DNA from: Deltaproteobacteria bacterium
GTDB lineage: Bacteria; Desulfobacterota; Desulfobacteria; Desulfobacterales; Desulfatirhabdiaceae
Direction of reading: 5' to 3'
Length of the DNA: 12,889 bases
Assembly: GCA_021778975.1 (NCBI GenBank)
Contig: JAJYBO010000057.1
Span: 1-12,889 of the forward strand
In this document: piece by piece, positions 1 through 6,863 of the stretch
Layout: every line of letters starts with the position of its first letter
How positions within the stretch are numbered: position 1 is the first letter of the stretch
Position numbers and translations under genes: made by a program
Notes under the pieces: generated by a model
Databases searched by the model: none
Told to the model about the DNA's origin: nothing
What the model saw: the letters and a program-made list of their open reading frames with translations, nothing else

Positions 1-1839
1 TCTGTCTGCAACGCCGGCGCGGACGAGACATTCTATAATCTCTTGGGGAATATCGTGAAATATAAAATTTTTATAATATTCAGAAAGATTTCCTATAAAC
101 ATCAACAACTCATGATCTCGAATCAGCACGCCGTCTGAACCCGACTGGACAATTTTCTGACGGCAGACCCGGTTCAGGATATAGTCATCAAACGCTCGTT
201 CATCTTTCAGGTAAATGGCCTGATTCCCTTTTCCAACCCGAAAAAGAGGCGGCTGAGCGATGTAGAGATACCCTTTTTCGATAATTTCCCGCATCTGACG
301 GTAAAAAAATGTCAACAGCAGGGTGCGGATATGCGAACCGTCCACATCGGCATCCGTCATAATGATGACTTTATGATAACGGATCTGGTCCGCTTTGTTG
401 TCTTCAGCGCCAACGCCCGTTCCCAGCACGGTGAAAATGTTTTTGATTTCTTCGCTCTTGATGACCCTGTCGAATCTGGCTTTTTCCACATTCAGAATTT
501 TTCCTCTGAGCGGAAGAATGGCCTGGAACTTGCGGTCCCGCCCCTGTTTAGCGGAACCCCCGGCGGAATCGCCCTCTACCAGAAACAGTTCACGTTGTTT
601 CGGATCGGAGTTCTGACACTCCGCCAGTTTTCCGGGAAGACTTGAATCCAGAAGAGATCCCTTGCTTCGGGCAAGATCGCGGGCCCTGCGAGCTGCTTCG
701 CGCGCCCGCGACGCTTCGACGGCCTTTTCAATGATCTTTTTGCCAATCGCTGGATTTTCTTCCAGAAAAACATTCAACTTTTCATTGACCAGCGATTCTA
801 CCAGACCCTTGACCTCGCTGTTACCCAGCTTTGTTTTGGTCTGCCCTTCAAACTGGGGAGATTTGATCCTGACACTGACAATGGCTGTTAGCCCCTCCCG
901 AACATCATCACCGCTGATTTTGCTCTGAAGACTTTTGGGAAGGCTGCCTGCAGTTGTGTATTGGTTCAATGTCCGGGTCAGGGCCGCCTTGAAGCCGATA
1001 AGATGGGCGCCACCTTCTATCGTATTGATATTGTTTGCAAAAGAAAACAGTTTCTCATTATAGGTATCGTTGTACTGAATGGCGACTTCGATACTGACAT
1101 CGTTACGGACGCCTTCGATAAAGATCGGGGGATGAAGCGGTGTATTCCGGCGATTCAGATATTCTACGAAAGATACCAGACCGCCTTTGTATTCAAGCTC
1201 TTTTTGGGTATCGGAGCGCTCGTCCTCGATGGAAATTTTGACGCCTTTGTTCAGAAACGCCAGCTCTCGCAACCTTCTGAGCAAGATATCGAAATCGTAT
1301 GTGGTAACGGTGAAGATATCCGAATCTGGTAAAAAATGAACTTTGGTGCCGCGTTTGGTGGTGGTTCCCCGTATTTCGAGTTCACAGGTTTTTTTGCCTC
1401 GTGCGTATGTCTGATAATAGATTTGACCTTCAGAGTAGATTTCTACTTCGAGAAATACCGACAGCGCATTGACGACGGAAACGCCGACGCCATGAAGACC
1501 GCCGGACACCTTGTAGGAACTGTCATCGAATTTTCCGCCGGCGTGAAGCCGGGTCATGACCACTTCGAGGGCGGGTACATTTTCTTTTTTATGGATACCA
1601 ACCGGAATCCCCCGTCCGTTGTCTTCGACGCTGACGCTGTTGTCGGTATGAATGATTACCTTGATGTCGTTGCAATATCCGGCCATGGCCTCATCAATGC
1701 TGTTATCCACAACTTCATAGACCAGATGATGAAGCCCTTCGATATCCACATTGCCGATATACATCGAAGGCCGTTTGCGGACCGCTTCGAGGCCTTCGAG
1801 AATCTTGATGTTATCTGCGGTATATGTTCTATTTTCCAT
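1..1839 (-). CDS. gyrB: DNA gyrase subunit B, N-terminal 613 residues (3' end beyond window)
   Basis: This is the ATPase subunit of DNA gyrase, which introduces negative supercoils together with GyrA. The frame is open from ATG at 1839 to the left edge. Seen in translation: an N-terminal GHKL ATPase domain with EGLEAVRKRPSMYIG, VVDNSIDEA (ATP/Mg site), DNGRGIP, and the ATP lid HAGGKFDDSSYKVSGGLHGVG; then the TOPRIM motifs EGDSAGG (E about residue 422) and DADVDGSH (about 496-503), near the E. coli positions. After the TOPRIM core (PPLFRVGKGNQ) the sequence continues into KDERAFDDY and further non-core residues, which looks like the start of the insert found in Gram-negative GyrB. The C-terminal part, about 190 residues, lies outside. 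The start is supported by AGGA 6 nt upstream. ParE is the alternative, but position behind dnaN and the motif spacing favour GyrB. It is probably co-transcribed with dnaN, with the repeat at 1913-1979 between them. Confidence 0.96.
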   Translation of the reverse strand, partial: MENRTYTADNIKILEGLEAVRKRPSMYIGNVDIEGLHHLVYEVVDNSIDEAMAGYCNDIKVIIHTDNSVSVEDNGRGIPVGIHKKENVPALEVVMTRLHAGGKFDDSSYKVSGGLHGVGVSVVNALSVFLEVEIYSEGQIYYQTYARGKKTCELEIRGTTTKRGTKVHFLPDSDIFTVTTYDFDILLRRLRELAFLNKGVKISIEDERSDTQKELEYKGGLVSFVEYLNRRNTPLHPPIFIEGVRNDVSIEVAIQYNDTYNEKLFSFANNINTIEGGAHLIGFKAALTRTLNQYTTAGSLPKSLQSKISGDDVREGLTAIVSVRIKSPQFEGQTKTKLGNSEVKGLVESLVNEKLNVFLEENPAIGKKIIEKAVEASRAREAARRARDLARSKGSLLDSSLPGKLAECQNSDPKQRELFLVEGDSAGGSAKQGRDRKFQAILPLRGKILNVEKARFDRVIKSEEIKNIFTVLGTGVGAEDNKADQIRYHKVIIMTDADVDGSHIRTLLLTFFYRQMREIIEKGYLYIAQPPLFRVGKGNQAIYLKDERAFDDYILNRVCRQKIVQSGSDGVLIRDHELLMFIGNLSEYYKNFIFHDIPQEIIECLVRAGVADR

Positions 1840-1912
1840 TTTTTTCCTGTCATGATACCTGTTTTTGAAAAAGCCATCCTGTTTTGATGCTCTTGTAAAA
1901 AGTTGTTTTTCG

Positions 1913-1979
1913 GACGGCTTTGTAAAAAGTTCGCAGGCAAGGCGCGCATGTCCTGATGCGGGCTTTTTACGAAGCCGTC
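1913..1979. repeat. Palindromic repeat between dnaN and gyrB, overlapping the dnaN stop codon
   Basis: Two 17-base arms, 1913-1929 and 1963-1979, are inverted copies of each other with one mismatch (core GACGGCTTCGTAAAAAG). The 33-base spacer holds a second, smaller inverted repeat (CGCAT at 1945-1949, ATGCG at 1956-1960), so the transcript could fold into a branched hairpin. The right arm begins inside the TGA stop of dnaN. A partial direct copy of the arm interior, TTGTAAAAAGTT, recurs at 1893-1904 as well as 1920-1931. The layout resembles a REP or MITE-like dispersed element. I recall similar GACGGCTTCGTAAAAAG-type sequences in Desulfobacterales genomes, but this window has only one copy, so dispersal is inferred. 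It could act as an mRNA stabiliser or attenuator between dnaN and gyrB. Confidence 0.7.
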
Positions 1980-3096
1980 ATATTTTCATCGGCATGATGA
2001 GGCACAGATAGCTTTTATCGGTTTCTCCCTCGATCAGGCATGGCCGCTGATCGTTGGTGATATTCAATATGACTTTTTCATCTTCGATGGCCGACAAGGA
2101 TTCAATGAAGTATCTGGGGTTGAAGGCTATTTCGATGTGGTCGAATGGGCATTCGACAAACATTTCCTCTCTGGATTCGCCCAGTTCCGGGTTGGTGGAA
2201 CTGACGACAATTTTATCGTCACTGAAATTGAAAATAATCCCCTTATATTCTTCTGTGGAAAAAATGGACATACGTCGAAGCGTCATGATGAATAACTGTC
2301 TGTTGACGACAATCTGTTTGGCGTTCTCTTTATCAATCAACATGGCGTAATCCGGGAAATTGCCTGTCAGCATCTGAACGCTGACAGTCTCTTGTTGTTG
2401 TTTCATGAACAGTTTGTTATCCAGAATACCGATGGACACATTTCCTTCCGGGGTGATTATTTTTGAAAGCTCGTTAAACCCTTTCTTCTTGATAAGAATG
2501 GATCTTCCCAGCGTCAGACCTGCTTCATTGGTGCAGGGAAACTCGACAATTGCCAGGCGATTGCCGTCTGTCGAGATGATTTTTATCCAGTTCTCATTGT
2601 CTTTCTGGAATGTTTCCAGGCAGACGCCAATGATGTGTTCTCGTCTGTCTTCGGGGGGAGATGCAATGGGCGATGTTTTGTCCACCATTTTTTTGAAATG
2701 TTTCGCCTCGATTTCGATAAAAGGCATTTCCTCGATTTCGGGGATTTCCGGAAAATTGCTTGGCTCCATGCCTACCAGATGGTACTGAATGTTGTTACTG
2801 CCGATTTCAATCCAGTAATTTTCAACTTCATTTACCAGTATGTCTTCGATAGGAAAATCTTTTACGATTTCAAACAGTTTTTTTGCGTTGACCAGAATGG
2901 CGCCTTCAGATTCTACATCCGCCGGATAAAAACCGATGAACCCGGTTTCGTAATCGGTCACATAAAATTTCAATCCGTTTTCCAATGCCTTGATCAGCAC
3001 ACAGGATGTAATGGCGTCTTTGGTTTTACGGTTGGCGATACCCTGAATTTTGGAGAGGGCATCTAAAATTTTCGACTTTTTCAGAGTAAATTTCAT
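1978..3096 (-). CDS. dnaN: DNA polymerase III beta subunit (sliding clamp)
   Basis: The beta clamp is a homodimeric ring that tethers DNA polymerase III and many repair proteins to DNA. The 372-residue product has the usual family length, enough for three similar clamp domains of about 120 residues. Recognisable features are the MKFTL start with a first helix KSKILDALSKIQGIANRKT, the SCVLI strand, NFPDYAMLI in the region between domains 2 and 3, and the C-terminal LIMPMKI, equivalent to the MPMRL end of E. coli DnaN that forms part of the peptide-binding pocket. The ATG is preceded by GAAAGG about 8 nt upstream. It lies 43 bases downstream of the second RdgC-like gene and upstream of gyrB, as in the classic replication cluster, but recF is absent. 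The intergenic gap at 3097-3139 has a small inverted repeat (GTAATG 3111-3116, CATTAC 3128-3133). The stop codon overlaps the palindromic repeat. Confidence 0.97.
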   Translation of the reverse strand: MKFTLKKSKILDALSKIQGIANRKTKDAITSCVLIKALENGLKFYVTDYETGFIGFYPADVESEGAILVNAKKLFEIVKDFPIEDILVNEVENYWIEIGSNNIQYHLVGMEPSNFPEIPEIEEMPFIEIEAKHFKKMVDKTSPIASPPEDRREHIIGVCLETFQKDNENWIKIISTDGNRLAIVEFPCTNEAGLTLGRSILIKKKGFNELSKIITPEGNVSIGILDNKLFMKQQQETVSVQMLTGNFPDYAMLIDKENAKQIVVNRQLFIMTLRRMSIFSTEEYKGIIFNFSDDKIVVSSTNPELGESREEMFVECPFDHIEIAFNPRYFIESLSAIEDEKVILNITNDQRPCLIEGETDKSYLCLIMPMKI

Positions 3097-3139
3097 CGAA
3101 TATACCTTTCGTAATGGATGATACCAGCATTACCTGATG

Positions 3140-3664
3140 TTACTGTGATATCCACTTTTTGATTTGAGGTATGACAACATCATCCCATTCCGAAGACAGC
3201 CTTATGCCAAGAAAAAACGTGTAAACGGCATCGAGCCATCCCACGATTTTTTCATACAGAAAGATTTTTTCGAGGACCGCGCCCTCGATGTCTTCACGGG
3301 TTTCGATTTTGCCGGTTTCAGGGACTTTGAGGCCCGTGATATTGAAGCTTTCCCCTTTGATGGTCAACTGCCATTGCTGTTCATCTTCTGTGATGATCAG
3401 GTTCAGGTCGGTGACGAAAGCGCCTTTTTTCAGCGCTAGAATGCCTTCTTCCAGCCCGGCGTCATCCCCCTTGATAGTAACGGTTTCTGAAGCGTTATGC
3501 GCTGCATTCTCCAGAACCATGCGATTGCCGATCGTGAACTGAACCGTTCCACCGGTAACGGCATTGAGTTTGTCGGGTTCATGTTCCATAATGAACCAGA
3601 GCCAGGACAAAAACTCATTGCCCAAAAATTTATATCGGTTGTACGCAACTGAAATATCTAACAC
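3140..3664 (-). CDS. C-terminal half of a split RdgC-like protein
   Basis: A 174-residue protein starting with GTG at 3664. A GGAG sequence ends 6 nt upstream, so independent initiation is plausible. It carries KFLGNEFLSWLWF at residues 12-24. I recall a FLGNEFL-WLW motif in longer, single-chain RdgC-related proteins of deltaproteobacteria and planctomycetes, as a C-terminal domain absent from E. coli RdgC. The rest is a mixed alpha/beta chain with several predicted beta strands (GTVQFTIGNRMVLEN, DLNLIITEDEQQWQLTIKG) and an amphipathic C-terminus ending KKWISQ. No signal peptide or membrane segment is evident. The gene is in the same frame as the preceding RdgC-like gene and is separated from it only by TGA and one codon, so it may be the other half of an ancestral fused protein. 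Molecular function is unknown; a role in DNA binding or recombination is inferred from context only. Confidence 0.6.
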   Translation of the reverse strand: MLDISVAYNRYKFLGNEFLSWLWFIMEHEPDKLNAVTGGTVQFTIGNRMVLENAAHNASETVTIKGDDAGLEEGILALKKGAFVTDLNLIITEDEQQWQLTIKGESFNITGLKVPETGKIETREDIEGAVLEKIFLYEKIVGWLDAVYTFFLGIRLSSEWDDVVIPQIKKWISQ

Positions 3665-3667
3665 GAA

Positions 3668-4276
3668 TCACTCCACAATACGAGATGGGGGCAGCCTGTC
3701 AAGCAAATCTTTCTGGTTTTCTGTCAGAACATTCATGGCGGCTGTGTAAGGAAATTGTCGAATGAGATTGAGTTTAAACGTTTTGGTAAAAAAAGATTCA
3801 AACTCTTCGTTGGCCGATTTTTGTGTCGAAAAAAACCAGAGTGTGGATTTCTCGTAATTCCACAGGATATCGAAGACATTGGGCGTTGCCGGAATTCTGA
3901 GTGACAGTTCATGAAGGACATCCTCCTTGATCTGTTTTTTTTCGTTTCTGGACAATGCTTCTTTGCCGCTTTCTTTGAGGCGTTTTTCCGATTCGATATG
4001 GTATTGCTTGGCGACGACTTTGGTGGGAATGGCTTTTTTATCTATCCGGAACGAAAACAAGAAATAGACGCCAATCACGAAGCTGGATTGTGAAAAATCC
4101 GGTTTGAACGGATCTTCAAACGACGTCCATCCAATTGATTTATCAACGCTTTCCGCGTCGATCTCCTCGATGGTATGCTGTGAAAGAAGTTTAATCAGCG
4201 TATCCATCACCGGATCCGAAATCTGACCCAGCACCTGATAGCGCGTTATAGAAGCATTTGAGGACAGAATGCCCAT
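3668..4276 (-). CDS. rdgC: RdgC-like protein, N-terminal domain (202 aa)
   Basis: The product resembles the RdgC family, dimeric ring-shaped dsDNA-binding proteins that restrain RecA in E. coli and affect pilin variation in Neisseria. Seen here: an N-terminal beta-rich section (ITRYQVLGQI, then IGWTSFEDP around 49-56), the strand FVIGVYFLFSFRID, a long charged helix at about 84-128 (KRLKESGKEALSRNEKKQIKE, then DVLHELSLR), and a strand pair LWNYEKSTLWFFS followed by a helix. This order matches my memory of E. coli RdgC, where a K-rich helix with KDEVLH precedes MMWIDTVNGLIMVDC. At 202 residues it is shorter than E. coli RdgC (about 303), and the chain continues in the next gene after an in-frame TGA. 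ATG at 4276 has a weak GGGA 6 nt upstream. It is the first gene after the promoter at 4383-4411 and probably heads an rdgC-like/dnaN/gyrB operon. Confidence 0.62.
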   Translation of the reverse strand: MGILSSNASITRYQVLGQISDPVMDTLIKLLSQHTIEEIDAESVDKSIGWTSFEDPFKPDFSQSSFVIGVYFLFSFRIDKKAIPTKVVAKQYHIESEKRLKESGKEALSRNEKKQIKEDVLHELSLRIPATPNVFDILWNYEKSTLWFFSTQKSANEEFESFFTKTFKLNLIRQFPYTAAMNVLTENQKDLLDRLPPSRIVE

Positions 4277-4382
4277 AAATATCCCATTAATTGATTTGTA
4301 CGGTTGATATCTTTAAGCAATTGAACAGTACGGCATTCATCGTTACTGACAAACGGCGACAATTGGTAATTTCATGTAGTTT

Positions 4383-4411
4383 ATTGTAGTGGATGGACTA
4401 AAAATTGTCAA
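4383..4411 (-). promoter_or_regulatory. Near-consensus sigma70 promoter for the rdgC-like/dnaN/gyrB operon
   Basis: On the minus strand a perfect -35 TTGACA (4411-4406) is followed by exactly 17 bases and a -10 TACAAT (4388-4383, five of six consensus bases). Transcription would start near 4376, giving a leader of about 100 nt before the RdgC-like ATG at 4276. The leader is A+T-rich, has a CCGTAC direct repeat, and contains two tiny ORFs (4343-4375, 10 codons; 4287-4340, 17 codons) without good ribosome-binding sites. The promoter lies in the 167-base gap after the M48 gene. No intrinsic terminator is visible in that gap, so read-through from the upstream operon could add to transcription. 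Confidence 0.75.
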
Positions 4412-4443
4412 ATAATCGTAACAGGTTGAGAGAGATATCTTCT

Positions 4444-6300
4444 TCAGGTGGCGTTTGGTGATTGCGCTTTTTGGTGGCGCTCGGCTTCTCTCTTGAATTT
4501 TTCCAGTTGCTTCTGAAAATAGCCGCGGTTTTCTGCCGCCCGGTTCAATGCCCTTTCACCAATGGTTACGGCGTCATCATAGCGGCCACAGGCATAAAGA
4601 CTTTCGGCGAGGGTATCCAGTATTTGCGCGGTGGGGTGAAGTTCTGCGGCCTGTCCCGCCAGTGACGCGGCGCGCTGCGGATCGCGAAGTGATGGATCTG
4701 TGCTGGTCGCCAAAAGCCATGCCAGATTGTTCAGAACCGAAAAATTGTCCGGTTGAAGCGCCAGTGCTTTTTCGTAGGCGCGTATTGCGGCTTTCGGTTT
4801 GTTCTGCGAGACGTAGATATCGCCGAGAATATTGTATATCGCCGGATTTTCAGGATCTTTTTCGATCTTTCGGAGAAGGATTCTTTCGGCCAGTGTGGAA
4901 TTCAGCTTTTTCCCGGTATCGCTCCAGCTCAATGTGTACCCCACAGCGCCGAATATCAAAAGCGCCGCCAGAAACGCGGTAATGCTGCGACGAATTTTCC
5001 GGTCATGCCGCTGAATCCATGAACGATCCTGTTCACACTTTTTCAAGAAACCGATGCGCTCTGCAATACTGAAATGATGCCAGTTGGGTTTATCCGCTGG
5101 TTGTCCACTCGTCAGAGCGATCTTTTCCAGCGTGGTGATCAGGGGAATCGAACTGTTGAAAAGCGTAAAGACATAGGCATCGGCCTGCCGTTCAAAATTG
5201 CGCATGAAATATCCAAAAATATAACGAAAGTATATCAGAAACGACAGGATGGTACCCATTGTGAACAGCGCTGAACTGGCCGTTGTCTCTTGCGATAAGA
5301 AATATTCCATGAGCCGATAAAGCTGCGGCACGTACAGAATCACTATCAACAGCGCATCATAGAGCGTGTAGGAAATCATCATGTAACCAGCGAAGAAAAA
5401 CAGATAAAACAACAGATGTCTTTTTTTCACATGTCCGATTTCATGAGCGACAACCGCATCAATTTCGTCCGGATTCAGGAACTGCAACAGGGCTTCGGTG
5501 ACAAGCAGATACCGAAAGGATTTTACCAGTCCCATGACGCCGGCGGTGATCATGCGACCCCCGAAAATTGGCCAGTAAACGATGTTGGCGAACGTAAAGC
5601 CAGCCCTCTGGCTGAGCGCCTCGATGCGTGAACGGATATAACCAGACTCCAGCGGACGGCATCGCCAGAATTTCTGGATGATTGCCGGACCTGTCAGGGC
5701 CGTCAATATCAGGAATACCAGAAAAAATATGAGCTGTCCGGAAGGCGCGGCCAAAAATTTCTTGGGCGCTTCAAACGGTAAAAGCTGCAGGATATCGGAG
5801 GCCCCGGAAATCAGAAACCAGGGCAGCAGCACCGGGATGCTGAAAGATATCTGGGAGGTGACATAAGATTTCAGTAAAATGTCGTTTTGATACAACCGAT
5901 GGTACGGAAACCAGGCGCAGCCCCAGACAATGACCATATAAAACAAATAAAGACCCATGAAAATCAGCGCTTCTATGGTCGGAAACGCCGACAGAAGCGC
6001 AACCCGAGATGTAAAAAGTGTCAGGTTGAGGCCATAAATATCGAACGCAAACAAGAAAATCGCTAAAATTGAATATCGGTTCAAGGTGGTGCTGAACCGG
6101 TTGTCCATATTCGGAAAAAATCCGGTGCGAATTTTTCGATCCAGTCTGCGAAACTGTATCCAGGTGACGCCAGTGAACGCCACTGTGGTCAGGAGCAACA
6201 GAAATACCGTTGAAGCCCCGTCAAATGCAGAATGGGCCGGTGGATAGCAGGTCGAATAGATCAGAAGGGCGACAATGAGATAAATGAAATTTGCGAACAC
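4444..6300 (-). CDS. Multi-pass M48 family metalloprotease with C-terminal TPR repeats
   Basis: A predicted zinc endopeptidase of the M48 (Ste24/HtpX-like) family in the inner membrane, likely acting in membrane or envelope protein quality control. I choose GTG at 6300 as the start: AAAAGG lies 6 nt upstream and it begins 11 nt after the queH stop. An ATG at 6432 is in frame, but it would add 44 residues entirely inside queH that look like an out-of-frame shadow. From the GTG (618 aa): several hydrophobic segments over residues 1-270, the zinc motif HEIGH at about 286-290, two more long hydrophobic stretches, the third-ligand motif NFERQAD at about 368-374, another membrane segment near 440-456, then TPR-like helical repeats from about 485 (NPAIYNILGDIYVSQNKPKA, then AIRAYEKALALQP; a further one near 560-585). 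It resembles BepA in joining M48 to TPRs, but BepA is a soluble periplasmic protein while this one is polytopic. It is last in the maf-yggS-queH unit. Confidence 0.85.
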   Translation of the reverse strand: MFANFIYLIVALLIYSTCYPPAHSAFDGASTVFLLLLTTVAFTGVTWIQFRRLDRKIRTGFFPNMDNRFSTTLNRYSILAIFLFAFDIYGLNLTLFTSRVALLSAFPTIEALIFMGLYLFYMVIVWGCAWFPYHRLYQNDILLKSYVTSQISFSIPVLLPWFLISGASDILQLLPFEAPKKFLAAPSGQLIFFLVFLILTALTGPAIIQKFWRCRPLESGYIRSRIEALSQRAGFTFANIVYWPIFGGRMITAGVMGLVKSFRYLLVTEALLQFLNPDEIDAVVAHEIGHVKKRHLLFYLFFFAGYMMISYTLYDALLIVILYVPQLYRLMEYFLSQETTASSALFTMGTILSFLIYFRYIFGYFMRNFERQADAYVFTLFNSSIPLITTLEKIALTSGQPADKPNWHHFSIAERIGFLKKCEQDRSWIQRHDRKIRRSITAFLAALLIFGAVGYTLSWSDTGKKLNSTLAERILLRKIEKDPENPAIYNILGDIYVSQNKPKAAIRAYEKALALQPDNFSVLNNLAWLLATSTDPSLRDPQRAASLAGQAAELHPTAQILDTLAESLYACGRYDDAVTIGERALNRAAENRGYFQKQLEKFKREAERHQKAQSPNAT

Positions 6301-6311
6301 AATCAGCCTTT

Positions 6312-6863
6312 TTATGATTCTGTTTGTAAACGTGACGCGTGATAGTAACGGTCTTTTTCGCTGTAAATGCAGCCGCAGTATGACTGACGGTAAAGCCCCA
6401 ATCGCTTCGATTCTTCGATACCGTATTTCCACCCTTCGCGAAAGTCCTGATAATAAAATGGGACGCCCGTGGATTTTCCGATGGATTCACCGATATTTCG
6501 AATGACCTCATGCTGTTGAAATTTACTGTATAACAGCGTGCTTGAAAAAGCGTCAAATTTGCCCTTGCGGGCGATTCGTGCGGCGGAACGCAGCCGGTCA
6601 TGATAGCAGATGCGACAGCGGTCGGCTTCCCGAAACACCGCCCGCTGTAAAAACCCTTCAAGATCGTACCCTTCCTGATAAATGACTTTCAGGGCAATCC
6701 GCCCGGCGTAATCGGTCAATGTTTCCTGCCGTTTGAGGCATTCGGTGTAGGGGTGGATGTTGTTTCGGTAGAAAAAACCCATAACCTCCATACCATCGCC
6801 GCGAAGCATCTCGACAGGATAGATCGAACAGGGCGCACAGCAGATATGCAGCAGGAGTTTCAA
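6312..6863 (-). CDS. queH: Epoxyqueuosine reductase QueH
   Basis: QueH (formerly DUF208) reduces epoxyqueuosine to queuosine in tRNAs with GUN anticodons, the last step of queuosine synthesis, and is a non-homologous replacement for QueG. The 183-residue product shows the family cysteine pattern: LLHICCAPCS (Cys 8, 9, 12), CRICYHDRL (Cys 83, 86) and YCGCIYSE (Cys 163, 165). These are the residues expected to hold an iron-sulfur cluster and an adjacent metal site. GFFYRNNIHPY at 29-39 and FSSTLLYSKFQ near 106-116 are also typical. The start is TTG at 6863, overlapping the yggS stop as TTGA, with GGAG 7 nt upstream, so translation is coupled to yggS. No other queuosine genes are in the window. 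The 3' end is followed directly by the Shine-Dalgarno of the M48 gene. Confidence 0.93.
   Translation of the reverse strand: MKLLLHICCAPCSIYPVEMLRGDGMEVMGFFYRNNIHPYTECLKRQETLTDYAGRIALKVIYQEGYDLEGFLQRAVFREADRCRICYHDRLRSAARIARKGKFDAFSSTLLYSKFQQHEVIRNIGESIGKSTGVPFYYQDFREGWKYGIEESKRLGLYRQSYCGCIYSEKDRYYHASRLQTES

Noticed and set aside
1703..1711. Perfect DnaA-box sequence TTATCCACA
   Set aside because: It lies within gyrB codons for the conserved VVDNS ATP-site motif and has no neighbouring boxes, so it is a by-product of coding, not an origin.
1336..1887. 183-codon plus-strand frame opposite gyrB
   Set aside because: It is antisense to the conserved GyrB ATPase domain and shows no family motif; it exists because of codon bias on the other strand. 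Similar antisense frames at 2635-3066 and 9291-10085 are dismissed for the same reason.
3668..3670. TGA between the RdgC-like halves as a selenocysteine codon
   Set aside because: The following bases give only a 4-bp hairpin (GTTG/CAAC), not a convincing bacterial SECIS, and a well-spaced GGAG and GTG allow ordinary re-initiation. Kept only as an open alternative in the findings.
4277..4443. Possible replication origin in the A+T-rich gap upstream of the dnaN operon
   Set aside because: I see no DnaA boxes or iterated repeats there, and the promoter and leader explain the base composition.
6301..6432. N-terminal extension of the M48 protein to ATG 6432
   Set aside because: It lies entirely over the queH 3' end plus a gap, contributes no hydrophobic or conserved segment, and lacks a Shine-Dalgarno; GTG 6300 has one.
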